Assembly: GCF_000215975.1 (NCBI RefSeq)
Contig: NC_015682.1
Coordinates: 1,116,001 to 1,180,000 of the forward strand
DNA length: 64,000 bases
Direction: 5' to 3'
Source: Thermodesulfobacterium geofontis OPF15
GTDB taxonomy: Bacteria > Desulfobacterota > Thermodesulfobacteria > Thermodesulfobacteriales > Thermodesulfobacteriaceae
The position numbers and the translations under genes were made by a program. Shown here in pieces: positions 29,339-39,053 of this stretch. Each line of letters starts with the position of its first letter. Within the stretch, counting starts at the first letter, position 1. Below the pieces are notes generated by a model. That model saw only the letters and a program-made list of their open reading frames with translations. It was not told the origin of the DNA and did no database searches.

Positions 29339-30589
29339 CTATTTTAAATAGCTCTTGAGCAAATTTAAAATTTTTTCTGTAGCTCCAGTTTTTTGCTTTA
29401 AAATCTGATAAGCTTTTTCGCCTAATTCAATTCTTTTATCAGGATTTTTGAGCAAATCTTCCAATAAATCTTTTAATTCTTCTTTTTCTGTCTGTAAACA
29501 AGCACCTCTTTCTAAAAACTCTTCTATAAAAGGGAAATTTTCCATAGAGGGTCCAAAAATTACAGGTTTTTTCCAATAAATAGCTTCTAAAGGATTTTGC
29601 CCTCCATGAGGAATAAAACTTCCCCCAATAATAGCAATATCAGCTATTCTATAAAGGGACCCTAAAATTCCCATCCGATCTACTAAAATAATAATTTTAA
29701 AATAGCTTCTCATATCTAAAGGTAATTCGCTTAATTTGTAAAAACCTATTTCATTTTTTTCATCAATCATAGAATTTATAATCCTTTCTACTTCTTTATA
29801 TCTTTCTGGATGTCTTGGAACAATGAAAAGAGAAGAAGGAATAGGAATTTTTAAAAATGTTTCAGTAATTAATTTTTCTTCTGGAAAGTGGGTACTTCCA
29901 GCTACAATAATAGGACGAGGAACTAAATTTTCCCATAAAAAGGAAATGTAAGGTATTTCTATATCAAATTTAGTATTTCCAGTAACTACAATTTTGTCTT
30001 CAGGAGCTCCTAAATCTTTAAACCTATTTTTATATTTTTCATCTTGAACAGCTATTAAAGAAAAACTGCTTAAAATTGGCTTCAAGAAAAACTTTATTTT
30101 TTTATATCTTCTGAAGGATTTATCACTAATTCTTGCATTTATTAAAAATACAGGTATTTTTTTTGAAGAGATTAAAATCAAATTAGGCCAAATTTCAGTT
30201 TCTGCAATAAGTAAAGCAGATGGATTAAAAGTTCTTAAAGTCCTTTTTATAGCAAAAGGGCAATCTAAGGGAAGATAAATGATTTTAACTGGAAGATCTT
30301 TAAATCTTTGAGAAGCAACTTGATTTCCAGTATCAGTAATAGTACTAAGAAGGATATCATATTCCTTAGCCAAACTTTTTATTAAACTTGAGATAGCAAT
30401 CACTTCTCCTACAGAAACAGCATGTATCCAAACAACTTTCCTTTGCGAAATAAAATCTGTTTTGGTAAAAAGAGCTAATTTATCTTTAAGCCATTTTTTT
30501 CTTAATTGAGAAGGTCTTTTAAAAAATTCCTTAGGTAAAAAAAATCCATTAACTAAGTAATATAAAAAGGTGTAAAGTTGAAAAATCAT
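29339..30589 (-). CDS. waaA: 3-deoxy-D-manno-octulosonic acid (Kdo) transferase
   Basis: This is a 416-residue GT30 glycosyltransferase that adds Kdo to lipid A precursors at the inner membrane. The N-terminal membrane-associated helix, KVVWIHAVSVGEV (catalytic Glu region), ARISDKSFRRYK and VAGSTHFPEE are typical, as is GGQNPLEAIYW near the C-terminus. Its presence shows a lipopolysaccharide outer membrane. It overlaps the yfiH-like gene by four bases, so it is part of a tightly packed minus-strand operon. Confidence 0.95.
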   Translation of the reverse strand: MIFQLYTFLYYLVNGFFLPKEFFKRPSQLRKKWLKDKLALFTKTDFISQRKVVWIHAVSVGEVIAISSLIKSLAKEYDILLSTITDTGNQVASQRFKDLPVKIIYLPLDCPFAIKRTLRTFNPSALLIAETEIWPNLILISSKKIPVFLINARISDKSFRRYKKIKFFLKPILSSFSLIAVQDEKYKNRFKDLGAPEDKIVVTGNTKFDIEIPYISFLWENLVPRPIIVAGSTHFPEEKLITETFLKIPIPSSLFIVPRHPERYKEVERIINSMIDEKNEIGFYKLSELPLDMRSYFKIIILVDRMGILGSLYRIADIAIIGGSFIPHGGQNPLEAIYWKKPVIFGPSMENFPFIEEFLERGACLQTEKEELKDLLEDLLKNPDKRIELGEKAYQILKQKTGATEKILNLLKSYLK

Positions 30590-31323
30590 TTTAAAATTCC
30601 TATTAGTGCAATTTGAAAGCTTCTTTTCTCTCTATGATATCTTTGAGACCAATATTTATCTTTTAAACAATAGGTACAATCTTTTGAAATCCAAATATTA
30701 CTTTTAGGAATCAAACATTCTAAAGCTTGATAATAATTTAAATTTTCCAAATCAAGGAAAATTTTTTTGTTTTTAAAGAAAATGAACCTTTCTGGATTTT
30801 CAAAATTTTTTCTTATCATTTCAATTACCTCATCCCCTACTTCATAACAACAAACTTTAATATGAGGTCCCATAGCAATTAAAATATTCTCAGATTTAAT
30901 ACCTAAGTCTATAATTTTTTGTAAAAATTTAAATAAAATTTTATTTACAGATCCTCTCCATCCTGCATGCACAGAAGCTACAAAATCAGCGTTTTTGCTG
31001 GTTATTAAAATAGGGACACAATCTGCAGTTCTTATACCCAAAAAAATATTTTTATCAAATGTATATACAGCATCTCCTTCAATTTCAAAAAGGGATAAAG
31101 AAGTGTTAGAAAATAAATTTTCTTCTAATTTGATTATCTGAGTGCTATGGATTTGTTTAGGAAAAAAAATTTTAAATGAATTTAAGGCATTTAAAGAATT
31201 AAAATTAAAAGGGTAGGGCAATTTTTGGGAAAAAACACCAAAAACAGAAATATCTTTAAAAATTGGTGGAAATATAAATTCAGTGTTAAATAAATTTTTG
31301 AAAACACATAATAAATTTTTCAT
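30586..31323 (-). CDS. YfiH/LACC1-type purine nucleoside phosphorylase (former polyphenol oxidase)
   Basis: The 245-residue protein has GIRTADCVPILI, SVHAGWRGSV and CCYEVGDEV, the zinc or copper site motifs of the DUF152/YfiH family (His, Cys, His). Members cleave purine nucleosides. The C-terminal SQRYHREKRSFQIALIG is normal. It overlaps waaA at its 3' end and starts four bases after the rdgB-like stop. Confidence 0.92.
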   Translation of the reverse strand: MKNLLCVFKNLFNTEFIFPPIFKDISVFGVFSQKLPYPFNFNSLNALNSFKIFFPKQIHSTQIIKLEENLFSNTSLSLFEIEGDAVYTFDKNIFLGIRTADCVPILITSKNADFVASVHAGWRGSVNKILFKFLQKIIDLGIKSENILIAMGPHIKVCCYEVGDEVIEMIRKNFENPERFIFFKNKKIFLDLENLNYYQALECLIPKSNIWISKDCTYCLKDKYWSQRYHREKRSFQIALIGILK

Positions 31324-31327
31324 AATC

Positions 31328-31945
31328 TTAGCTTATAGATTTTAAAAATTCAGTTAAAATGTCTTTAAGTTTTGCTAAGGCTTTACCTCTATGACTTAGT
31401 TTATTTTTTTCTTCAATTGGGAGTTCAGCTGCGGTTTTTTTGTAATTGTATTCAGGAACTAAAAATATGGGATCATACCCAAATCCGTAAGAACCCCTCG
31501 GTTCAAATCCTATAAGTCCTTCCCAAATGCCTTCACTTTTTATATATTTTCCACTTGGATGATAAACTACTATAACACAAACAAATCGAGCTTTTCTTTT
31601 TTCAAGAGGTACATTTTTGAGAAGTTCTAAAAGTTTTTTATTATTTTCTTCATCAGAAGCATTTTCTCCTGCAAATCGAGAGGAATAAATTCCTGGTGCT
31701 CCATTTAGGATATCTACCTCTAATCCAGAATCATCTGCTAAGGATAAAAGTCCAGTTTTTTCTGCATAATATTTGGCTTTGAGATAGGCATTTTCAAAAA
31801 AGGTATTTCCAGTTTCTTGAGGGGGAGTTATATTAGGAAAATCTTTTAGAGTTTTTATTTCAAAATCAAAGTCTTTTAAAGCTTCACTTATTTCTTTAGC
31901 TTTTCCCATATTAGAAGTTGCTATAAGTAATATTTGTTTTTTCAC
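31328..31945 (-). CDS. rdgB: Inosine/xanthosine triphosphate pyrophosphatase, RdgB/HAM1
   Basis: The 205-residue enzyme hydrolyses dITP and XTP to keep deaminated purines out of DNA. ATSNMGKAKEI at the N-terminus, LADDSGLEVDILNGAPGIYS and FGYDPIFLVP are the family motifs. It overlaps the stop of rph by four bases; the pair rph-rdgB is a widespread operon. Confidence 0.96.
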   Translation of the reverse strand: MKKQILLIATSNMGKAKEISEALKDFDFEIKTLKDFPNITPPQETGNTFFENAYLKAKYYAEKTGLLSLADDSGLEVDILNGAPGIYSSRFAGENASDEENNKKLLELLKNVPLEKRKARFVCVIVVYHPSGKYIKSEGIWEGLIGFEPRGSYGFGYDPIFLVPEYNYKKTAAELPIEEKNKLSHRGKALAKLKDILTEFLKSIS

Positions 31946-32652
31946 TCTTTTAGTACCTCTTTTTGTTTTTTAATTAATTCAAAAATACCCTTAAAAGCAA
32001 GATCTTTCATAATTGTAATTTCTTCCCAAGAAAAGGGTGCTTTTTCAGCTGTTGCTTGTATTTCAATAATTTTACCTGACTGGGTCATAAAAAAATTAGC
32101 ATCTACCTCTGCAATTAGGTCCTCTTCAAAATTAAGATCGAGATAATACTGGTCACCTATCTTACCTACACTTACCCCTGCTAAATAATCTAAAATTGGA
32201 TCCTCTTTAATAATTTCTCTTTCTAAAAGTCTTTTTATAGCAAGTTTTAAAGCTACAAAAGCTCCTGTCACAGAAGCACTTCTTGTTCCTCCATCTGCAT
32301 TTAAAACCTCGCAATCTACCCATAAGGTTCTTTCTCCCAATTTAGTTAAATCTACTACACCTCTTAAAACACGTCCTATAATTCTTTGAATCTCCATAGA
32401 TCTTCCTTTTCTTCCCATTGTTTCTCGAGGTGTCCTTTCTACAGTTGCACCAGGAATAAAGGCATATTCAGCAGTAATCCAACCTGTTCCAGTTCCTTTT
32501 AAAAAGGGTGGTACCTTTTCATCTAAAGTTACAGTACATAAAACTTTAGTATTTCCAAACTCAACAAGTACTGAACTTAAAGGATTTTTTAAAAAATCAA
32601 TTATAAAATTTACAGGTCTTAATTCATCAAGTTTTCTTCCATCAATTCTCAT
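31942..32652 (-). CDS. rph: Ribonuclease PH
   Basis: The 236-residue phosphorolytic 3'-5' exoribonuclease trims tRNA 3' ends. MRIDGRKLDELRPV starts it, and KGTGTGWITAEYAFIPGATV and GGTRSASVTGAFVAL are the phosphate and RNA contact motifs. The length is normal. It starts 13 bases after the radical SAM gene's stop and overlaps rdgB. Confidence 0.97.
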   Translation of the reverse strand: MRIDGRKLDELRPVNFIIDFLKNPLSSVLVEFGNTKVLCTVTLDEKVPPFLKGTGTGWITAEYAFIPGATVERTPRETMGRKGRSMEIQRIIGRVLRGVVDLTKLGERTLWVDCEVLNADGGTRSASVTGAFVALKLAIKRLLEREIIKEDPILDYLAGVSVGKIGDQYYLDLNFEEDLIAEVDANFFMTQSGKIIEIQATAEKAPFSWEEITIMKDLAFKGIFELIKKQKEVLKE

Positions 32653-32665
32653 TTAACCTCCTCAT

Positions 32666-33772
32666 TTAATTGTTTTTAGTATAACAAAGCTTTAAAGCAA
32701 CCTTATCAAGAAGAAGCTTTACTTCGAAAGAAGAAGTCACTCTTTTTTCTAAAATTTCTTCCCAAATTCTTTCCCCCTCCATACAAAAATAGAAAGTTAC
32801 TAAATCTTTTACTTCATTTATTAATTTTTTAAAAGAAATATAAAGTTTTTTTCTTAAATCTATGAAATAACGTTTTTTATTATCTAAACCCTCTATAAAT
32901 TCTTGTGAATAAATTTTGGTTTTGGGAAACCTTTTTTCTGCTATAATTTTTAATTCTTTAGGATATCTTAAAGTTCCAAGGCTTATCCAAGCTATTTTTT
33001 CAGGAGGGATAGTGTTTAAAATTTTTTCTAAAACTTTAGGATATTCTTTTTCTGCATCTTCGTAAAAAATAATAGGATCAAAATGAAAAGCTACTGTAAA
33101 TCCAAAATTAATAGCTTTTTTAGCACTTTCAAGTCTTTTTTCTAAGGGTGCTGTTCCTTTTTCTTCCTCTTTTATAATTTTTTCTGTATTTACAGACCAA
33201 GCAAAAATAATCCTTGGATCTGGTTTAAATTTAGAAAAATAATTTTCTGAAATAGCTACCTTAGTTTTTAGTTCAAGCACAGCCAAAGGATCTTTTTCTT
33301 CCCAAAAGTTTATCAAAATTTCAGAGACATTACTAATAGATTCTAAAGCCATACTGTCAGCAAATTCCCCTGTTCCAATTCTTAAAACTTTTTTTTGTTT
33401 TTTATGTTCATCTAAAATTTTTTCCAATTCTGACAGTCCATTTTCTATTAAATTTGCCCAAATTTTGAGCCCAGGTCTATTTAGATAAGTCTGTAATATA
33501 CAATAACTACAATCTAAGGGACAACCCTCTCCAAAATGAAAAATCTTGTATCCACAACAAAAATAGATTTTTGTTCCAGGGCAAACTTTGAAGAAATTGC
33601 CTTTATAATTAATAAGAAAAAGTCTTTTTTTACCTAAGGAGATAAGTTCATAAAAGGGTTTTTCTTCCCATCTAAAATTTTCGTAGGAGGTTATTATTTT
33701 TGCAGAATAATCTTTAAGAATTTTTTTAGTTAATTGAAAAGAAAGGGCTGATTCCTCAATAAAAATTTCCAT
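32666..33772 (-). CDS. Spore photoproduct lyase-like radical SAM protein
   Basis: The 368-residue protein has a radical SAM cluster C84-x3-C88-x2-C91 (CPLDCSYC) right after HFGEGC, as in the SplB/DNA photolyase-like family. EFADSMALE and KTKVAISENYF style segments in the TIM barrel agree. SplB repairs spore photoproduct in spore formers; this organism type is not known to sporulate, so the true substrate is open. A Cys four residues from the barrel end is not clearly placed. It sits between rph and asd. Confidence 0.82.
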   Translation of the reverse strand: MEIFIEESALSFQLTKKILKDYSAKIITSYENFRWEEKPFYELISLGKKRLFLINYKGNFFKVCPGTKIYFCCGYKIFHFGEGCPLDCSYCILQTYLNRPGLKIWANLIENGLSELEKILDEHKKQKKVLRIGTGEFADSMALESISNVSEILINFWEEKDPLAVLELKTKVAISENYFSKFKPDPRIIFAWSVNTEKIIKEEEKGTAPLEKRLESAKKAINFGFTVAFHFDPIIFYEDAEKEYPKVLEKILNTIPPEKIAWISLGTLRYPKELKIIAEKRFPKTKIYSQEFIEGLDNKKRYFIDLRKKLYISFKKLINEVKDLVTFYFCMEGERIWEEILEKRVTSSFEVKLLLDKVALKLCYTKNN

Positions 33773-33786
33773 TAATTGAGTAAATT

Positions 33787-34809
33787 CTATAGATAATTTT
33801 GAATTAAAATTTCTGCAATTTGAACTGCATTAGTTGCAGCACCCTTTCTAAGGTTATCAGCAACCACCCAAAGATTAAGTCCATTTTCTATAGAAAAATC
33901 CTCTCTTATTCTTCCTACAAAAACTTCATCTCTTCCAGCGACTTCAATTTGAAGAGGATAAAGTTTTTCGTTAGGGTTATCAAGCACTATTACTCCTGGA
34001 GCTTTTTCAAGGAGTTCTTTTGCTTTTTCTACAGTAATTTTTCTTTCCGTTTCTATATTTATAGATTCAGCATGTCCATAAAAAACTGGAACTCTTACAG
34101 TTGTTGCAGTTACTTTTATATTAGGATCTTCCATAATTTTTTTAGTTTCTTCAATCATTTTTATTTCTTCTTTAGTATATCCATTAGGAAGAAATACATC
34201 TATATGGGGAACACAATTAAAAGCTATAATTTGAGGAATATATTTAGGAGGTGGCATAGGAGTTCCTTCACACCAAGCTTTCACTTGGGCTTCTAATTCA
34301 TTTATAGCTTTTTGCCCTGCTCCTGAAACTGACTGATAAGTACTAACTATAATTCTCTTAATTTTTCCATAATCATGTAAAGGCTTTAAAGCAACTACCA
34401 TTTGAATAGTGGAACAATTTGGATTGGCGATAATTCCTTTATTTTTATATCCTGCTACTGCATGGGGATTTACTTCTGGAACAACTAAAGGAACTTCTGG
34501 ATCCATTCTCCAAGCACTTGAATTGTCAATAACTACAACACCATCCTTTGCAAAAAGCGGTGCATAATCTAAACTTCTCTGAGCACCTGCAGAAAATAAA
34601 GCTATATCTAAACCTTTAAAACTTTTAGTTTCTTCTAATGCTTCTACTTCAATTTCTTCTCCTTTAAAAGGGAGTTTTAATCCTTTCGATTTAGGAGAAG
34701 CAAAAAGTTTTAAATTTTTAACAGGAAAGTTTCTTTCTTCTAAAACAGTAAGCATCATTCTACCAACTGCCCCTGTTGCTCCTACTATAGCTACATTATA
34801 TTCTTTCAC
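33787..34809 (-). CDS. asd: Aspartate-semialdehyde dehydrogenase
   Basis: The 340-residue NADPH enzyme is in lysine, threonine and methionine synthesis. The Rossmann start GATGAVGRMML, catalytic Cys132 in NPNCSTIQ and YQSVSGAGQKAINE are present, as is VRVPVFYGHAESINIET with the substrate-binding Arg and His. It is the most upstream gene of the minus-strand run; about 230 AT-rich bases separate it from the divergent nikR. Confidence 0.97.
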   Translation of the reverse strand: MKEYNVAIVGATGAVGRMMLTVLEERNFPVKNLKLFASPKSKGLKLPFKGEEIEVEALEETKSFKGLDIALFSAGAQRSLDYAPLFAKDGVVVIDNSSAWRMDPEVPLVVPEVNPHAVAGYKNKGIIANPNCSTIQMVVALKPLHDYGKIKRIIVSTYQSVSGAGQKAINELEAQVKAWCEGTPMPPPKYIPQIIAFNCVPHIDVFLPNGYTKEEIKMIEETKKIMEDPNIKVTATTVRVPVFYGHAESINIETERKITVEKAKELLEKAPGVIVLDNPNEKLYPLQIEVAGRDEVFVGRIREDFSIENGLNLWVVADNLRKGAATNAVQIAEILIQNYL

Positions 34810-35036
34810 TTTTAGCCCCCTATAATTAAATTACTAAATTCTAAAAACTATCATATAACTCAAAGATTTCAAGATTTTTTAGATTAAGTATCAAATAACA
34901 TAAAACCTCTCACAATCAATATAAAAAATCTTATTTATTTTTCATAGTCTTTACAAAATTAATAATCATGTTATTTTAATATTCAAACTTTAAAGTTATA
35001 GAATCAAAATAAGTAGCACTAAAGGAGGATAGTTAA

Positions 35037-35459
35037 ATGGAAAAGTTAGCACGTTTTGGGATTTCTATCCCTGAAGAATTATTAAAAGCTTTTGATGAAT
35101 ATATAGAAAGAAAACACTATGCTAATCGTTCAGAGGCAATTAGAGATTTGATAAGACAGAAATTAGTAGAAGAGGAATGGAGAGAATCAAAAGAAGAAGT
35201 TGTAGGTGTAATAACATATTTATATGATCATCATAAAAGAGAACTTACTGATAAATTAATTGAAATACAGCATGATTACTATGATAAAATTATTACTACC
35301 CAACACATTCATGTAGATCATGATAGATGCTTAGAGGCAATCTTAGTAAGAGGAAAGGCAAATGAGATAAAGGATCTTGCAGATAAAATTCAGGCACAAA
35401 AGGGAGTTCTTCATCTTAATTTAGCCCTAACTACTCTTGGGAAAAGTTTACCCTCTTAA
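35037..35459 (+). CDS. nikR: Nickel-responsive regulator NikR
   Basis: The 140-residue regulator has a ribbon-helix-helix DNA-binding domain (residues 1-45, RFGISIPEELLKAFDEYI and NRSEAIRDLIR) and an ACT-like nickel domain. The four high-affinity ligands are visible as His79, His90, His92 and Cys98 (QHD, QHIHVDHDRC). It represses nickel uptake genes when nickel is bound. No nickel transporter or hydrogenase gene is in the window, and no GTATGA-type operator was found upstream. The ribosome-binding site AAAGGAGG fits the ATG. Confidence 0.95.
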   Translation: MEKLARFGISIPEELLKAFDEYIERKHYANRSEAIRDLIRQKLVEEEWRESKEEVVGVITYLYDHHKRELTDKLIEIQHDYYDKIITTQHIHVDHDRCLEAILVRGKANEIKDLADKIQAQKGVLHLNLALTTLGKSLPS

Positions 35460-35464
35460 AAAAC

Positions 35465-37582
35465 TTAATTTATTAGTTCAAAATTGATGTAAAATCTTTT
35501 TAAATCAACCTCTTTAACTTTAACCTTGACTTTTTGTCCTAATTGAAAGGTTTTGCCTGTATTTTTTCCTACAAGAGTTATTCCCTTTTCATCAAGAACA
35601 TAATAATCATCTTTTATATCAATTAATCTTACTACTCCGCTTACTAAATATTCTTCTAAATCTACAAAAAAGCCAAAAGCGGTAATTCCTGTAATAATTC
35701 CGTGAAAGACTTCCCCTATTTTGTCTTTCATAAAGAAGGCTTGAAATCTTTTTAATATATCTCTTTCAGCTTCTTCAGCTATTCTTTCTCTTTCAGATAA
35801 AAATTTACCCATTACTTCCAATTCTTCCTCTTTATAAGGAGGCTTTTTATTCCTTAGAGCCCTTTTAAGGGTTCTATGAACTACAAGATCGGGATATCTT
35901 CTTATAGGGGAAGTAAAATGACAATAACAAGTAGAAGCAAGACCAAAGTGTCCTACATTTTCCGGAGAATACCTTGCCTGTTTAAGGGATCTTAAAAGAA
36001 GGAAATTAAACAAATAAGCGTAAGGTTTTCCGCTAAATTTGGTAATAAGTTCCTGGAAAAAATGAGGAGTTAGCTCTTCTGGATGATTAATATCTATTCC
36101 ATAGGCTAAAAATATCTCTGAAAGTTGTTTAAATTTATTTGGATCCGGCTTTTCATGAATTCTATAAAGAAAAGGATATCCTCTTTTAGTTAAATATTCC
36201 GCCACAGCTTCATTAGCAGCTATCATAAAATCTTCTATAAGCATATGGGCTAAATTTCTTTCTCTTTTTACGATATTTTCTATTTCTCCTTTCATATTTA
36301 TAATTACCTCTGGTTCTGGAAGATCAAAATCAAGACTTCCTCTTTTAAGTCTTTTTTCTCTTAAAATAAGGGCAAGTTCAGCTGCAACTTCTAACATGGG
36401 ATATAAGGTTTCATATTTTTGAATAACTTTCTTATTTTTATCAACTATCATTTCTTTTACTTCTGTATAAGTTAAACGGGCATGGGATTTTATAACAGCT
36501 TCATAAAAGTTTTGTTTAATAATCTCTCCATCCTTGGTGAAATCTATTTCTACTACCATAGCAAGACGTTCAACCTTGGGATTTAAACTACAAAGGTGAT
36601 TAGAAAGCTTTTCTGGAAACATAGGGACAACCATATTGGGAAAATAAACACTTGTTCCTCTTGAATAGGCTTCTCTATCTAAAAAAGTATTTTTTAAAAC
36701 ATAATGAGCTACATCAGCTATAGCTACCCATAGTTTATAACCATTTTTAGTTCTTTTTACACATACTGCATCATCAAAATCTCTGGCATTTTCTCCATCA
36801 ATGGTAACTAAAGGAATTTCTGTAAGGTCTACCCTTCCTTTTTTATTCTCAGGAGTAACTTCATCTGGTATTCTTATGAGTTCTTTTTGAACTTTTGAAC
36901 TCCATTGATGGGGAAGGTCATGAGCATAAATTACAGCCCAAGCATGGGTTTCTAATTTTTCAGGATCCCCGAGATCTCTAATTATTTCTCCAACAGGAAG
37001 TCCGAACTCTGAAGTATTTTGAATAATTTTTGTAACCACTAAGTGATTTTTTTTAGCTTCATGAAGACGTTTTTTAGGAATAAAAATTTCAAAAGGAAAC
37101 CTTGGATCCTCTGGTTCAACAAAAAAATATTTACCTCTTTTAACTAAGTATCCAACAATGTTTTTTCTTTTCCTTTCTACAACCTTGACAATACTCCCTT
37201 CAGGTCCTTTAGAAGTGATTTTCTCGATCCTTGCAAGGACTATATCACCGTTCAAAGCGTTTTTAATTTTTCTTGGAGGAATAAAAATAGTTTTTCCATC
37301 TTCAGTTTCTACAAATCCAAAACCATCAGGATGCACTCTTAGTTTTCCTTGATAAATAGGAAATTTCTCTGGAAGACCATATTTTCTTCTTTTTAATTGA
37401 ATTATTTTTCCGCTTTCAAGTAATTTTTTAACAGCTCTTCTTATCTCTTTTCTTTTCTCAGGAGGAACATGTAAATGATGATAAATATCTCTTAGAAAAA
37501 GAAAGTCTTTTTGTTTTTTTAAGAGAGAAAGAATTTCTTCTTCTAAATTATAGAGGGACTTTTTTTTCTTTTTTGAGGGCAT
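35465..37582 (-). CDS. rnr: Ribonuclease R
   Basis: The 705-residue 3'-5' exoribonuclease has an N-terminal winged helix (residues 10-60), cold-shock domains (about 60-220), an RNB catalytic domain with NARDFDDAVCVK metal-binding Asp residues (about residue 262 on), YHLCSLNPKVERL style motif, FTSPIRRYPDLVVHRTLKRA and a C-terminal S1 domain (about 620-700). It degrades structured RNA. Its stop is five bases from the nikR stop (convergent). Confidence 0.96.
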   Translation of the reverse strand: MPSKKKKKSLYNLEEEILSLLKKQKDFLFLRDIYHHLHVPPEKRKEIRRAVKKLLESGKIIQLKRRKYGLPEKFPIYQGKLRVHPDGFGFVETEDGKTIFIPPRKIKNALNGDIVLARIEKITSKGPEGSIVKVVERKRKNIVGYLVKRGKYFFVEPEDPRFPFEIFIPKKRLHEAKKNHLVVTKIIQNTSEFGLPVGEIIRDLGDPEKLETHAWAVIYAHDLPHQWSSKVQKELIRIPDEVTPENKKGRVDLTEIPLVTIDGENARDFDDAVCVKRTKNGYKLWVAIADVAHYVLKNTFLDREAYSRGTSVYFPNMVVPMFPEKLSNHLCSLNPKVERLAMVVEIDFTKDGEIIKQNFYEAVIKSHARLTYTEVKEMIVDKNKKVIQKYETLYPMLEVAAELALILREKRLKRGSLDFDLPEPEVIINMKGEIENIVKRERNLAHMLIEDFMIAANEAVAEYLTKRGYPFLYRIHEKPDPNKFKQLSEIFLAYGIDINHPEELTPHFFQELITKFSGKPYAYLFNFLLLRSLKQARYSPENVGHFGLASTCYCHFTSPIRRYPDLVVHRTLKRALRNKKPPYKEEELEVMGKFLSERERIAEEAERDILKRFQAFFMKDKIGEVFHGIITGITAFGFFVDLEEYLVSGVVRLIDIKDDYYVLDEKGITLVGKNTGKTFQLGQKVKVKVKEVDLKRFYINFELIN

Positions 37583-37604
37583 GAAAAATTATAAACCAAT
37601 TAAA

Positions 37605-37913
37605 CTATTTAAGATTTAAGTATTGAATAGCCTTTTCCAAATCTTCATCAGGAACAGTTGTATGGAGTCCAGATTTAGGACCCTTTCTTATTAAAACTCT
37701 AAGCTCTTCTGCAGAAGTAATGTTTTTTTCTTTTACCATATTTTCAAGACTTTTAGAACCTTTGTGACATTTTAAACATTTAAAATCCCTTGGTTTTTCT
37801 TCTACTGGATTTGAAGAGGCATTTTTACTATAACCATTAAAAATTACTAAACCACCTATAAGAAATATCACAAAAATTATACCCATACTAAACCTTTCTA
37901 ATTTGTTTTTCAT
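37605..37913 (-). CDS. Small monoheme c-type cytochrome, membrane-anchored
   Basis: The 102-residue protein has an N-terminal hydrophobic anchor or signal (residues 9-28) and one heme motif, CLKCHKGS, near residues 46-50. A later KSGLHTTVPDEDLEKAIQYL segment resembles the end of class I cytochromes c, but the usual distal Met is absent and a His may serve. It lies just upstream of rnr on the same strand. Role in electron transfer is likely; partner unknown. Confidence 0.8.
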   Translation of the reverse strand: MKNKLERFSMGIIFVIFLIGGLVIFNGYSKNASSNPVEEKPRDFKCLKCHKGSKSLENMVKEKNITSAEELRVLIRKGPKSGLHTTVPDEDLEKAIQYLNLK

Positions 37914-37947
37914 TGTTTAATTAAACTTACTTGTTAAAAAATTTTTG

Positions 37948-39045
37948 TCAAGATAAAACATTTAGGATATCTTTAAGATTTTTTATAAAAGCTTCATTTT
38001 CCTCTGGTAAGCCTATAGAAATCCTTAAAGCTTTAGGAAATCCATAAGCCTTTAAAGGTCTTAATAAAAAGCCTCTCTTTAGAAGTTGCTCATATAAAAA
38101 TTCTACTTTTTCTCCAAAATCAACCATAATAAAATTAGCCTGAGAGGGATAAACTTTAAATCCAAGATTTTTTAATTCATCTGTTAAATATTTTCTTCCT
38201 TCTTTTACTAAATTAATGCTTTTTTCTATATATTCTTTATCTTCAAGAACTGCTAAACCAGCTTTATAAGCTAAAATATTTATGTTAAAAGGTTGTCTCA
38301 CTAAATCAAGTACTTTAGAAAGTTCTAAAAAGGTTATCCCATATCCCAGTCTTAATCCAGCAAGACCAAAAGCTTTAGAGAAAGTTCTAAGAATTAAAAC
38401 TTTATAGCCCTTCTTTAAAAATTCTATTCCTAAAGGGATAGAAGGGTCTTCTATAAAATCTCCATAAGCTTCATCTATTACTATTAATACATGAGGAGGA
38501 ATTTTTTCTAAAAATTCTTCCCAAGATTCTCTATTTAAAACACTTCCAGAGGGATTATGAGGATGATCTAAAAATATAATTTTTGTTTTTTTTGTAATAC
38601 TTTTTAAAATTTTATTGAAATTATGTGTTAATTTTTTAGTTAAGGGTATAGTTTTTATCTTAACTCCGTATATTTGGGCAAATTTTTCATACATTAAGAA
38701 GCTTGGTTTACTTATAATAATTTCTTCATGAGAATCTATAAGGGCTTTAAAAAGAAAATCAATTATTTCATTTGATCCGTTTCCTAATATAATTTGTTCA
38801 GGCAAAACATCCCATTTTTTAGCTAAAGCTGATTTAAGTTCTTTATAGCTCGCTTCGGGATAGTAATTAATCTGAGAAAGGGAATCTCTAAGTACATTTA
38901 ATACTTTAGGGGAAGGACCCAATGGATTTTCATTAGAGTTCATTTTATATATTTTTCCTGAAATTGATAATTCTTTTTTGAATTCCTCTATAGTTTTGCC
39001 AGGAGGGTAAGGTTTAAGAGATTTTAAATGAGGTTTAACAGACAT
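37948..39045 (-). CDS. hisC: Histidinol-phosphate aminotransferase
   Basis: This is a 365-residue PLP enzyme of histidine synthesis. NENPLGPSPKVL is the substrate arm, HPHNPSGSV and IVIDEAYGDF bind PLP, and RTFSKAFGLAGLRLGY contains the Schiff-base Lys224. It starts eight bases after the sufB stop, so it is probably read with the suf genes. HisC-type enzymes can act on other amino acids, so phenylalanine or tyrosine transamination is possible. Confidence 0.93.
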   Translation of the reverse strand: MSVKPHLKSLKPYPPGKTIEEFKKELSISGKIYKMNSNENPLGPSPKVLNVLRDSLSQINYYPEASYKELKSALAKKWDVLPEQIILGNGSNEIIDFLFKALIDSHEEIIISKPSFLMYEKFAQIYGVKIKTIPLTKKLTHNFNKILKSITKKTKIIFLDHPHNPSGSVLNRESWEEFLEKIPPHVLIVIDEAYGDFIEDPSIPLGIEFLKKGYKVLILRTFSKAFGLAGLRLGYGITFLELSKVLDLVRQPFNINILAYKAGLAVLEDKEYIEKSINLVKEGRKYLTDELKNLGFKVYPSQANFIMVDFGEKVEFLYEQLLKRGFLLRPLKAYGFPKALRISIGLPEENEAFIKNLKDILNVLS

Positions 39046-39053
39046 TTTTATAT

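Noticed and set aside
33820-34296. 158-codon plus-strand open frame opposite asd
   Set aside because: It is antisense to a complete asd gene and its Phe/Tyr/Ser-rich composition is typical of a shadow frame.
34810-35036. NikR operator upstream of nikR
   Set aside because: No GTATGA-N16-TCATAC-like palindrome was found; the leader is AT-rich without a clear repeat.
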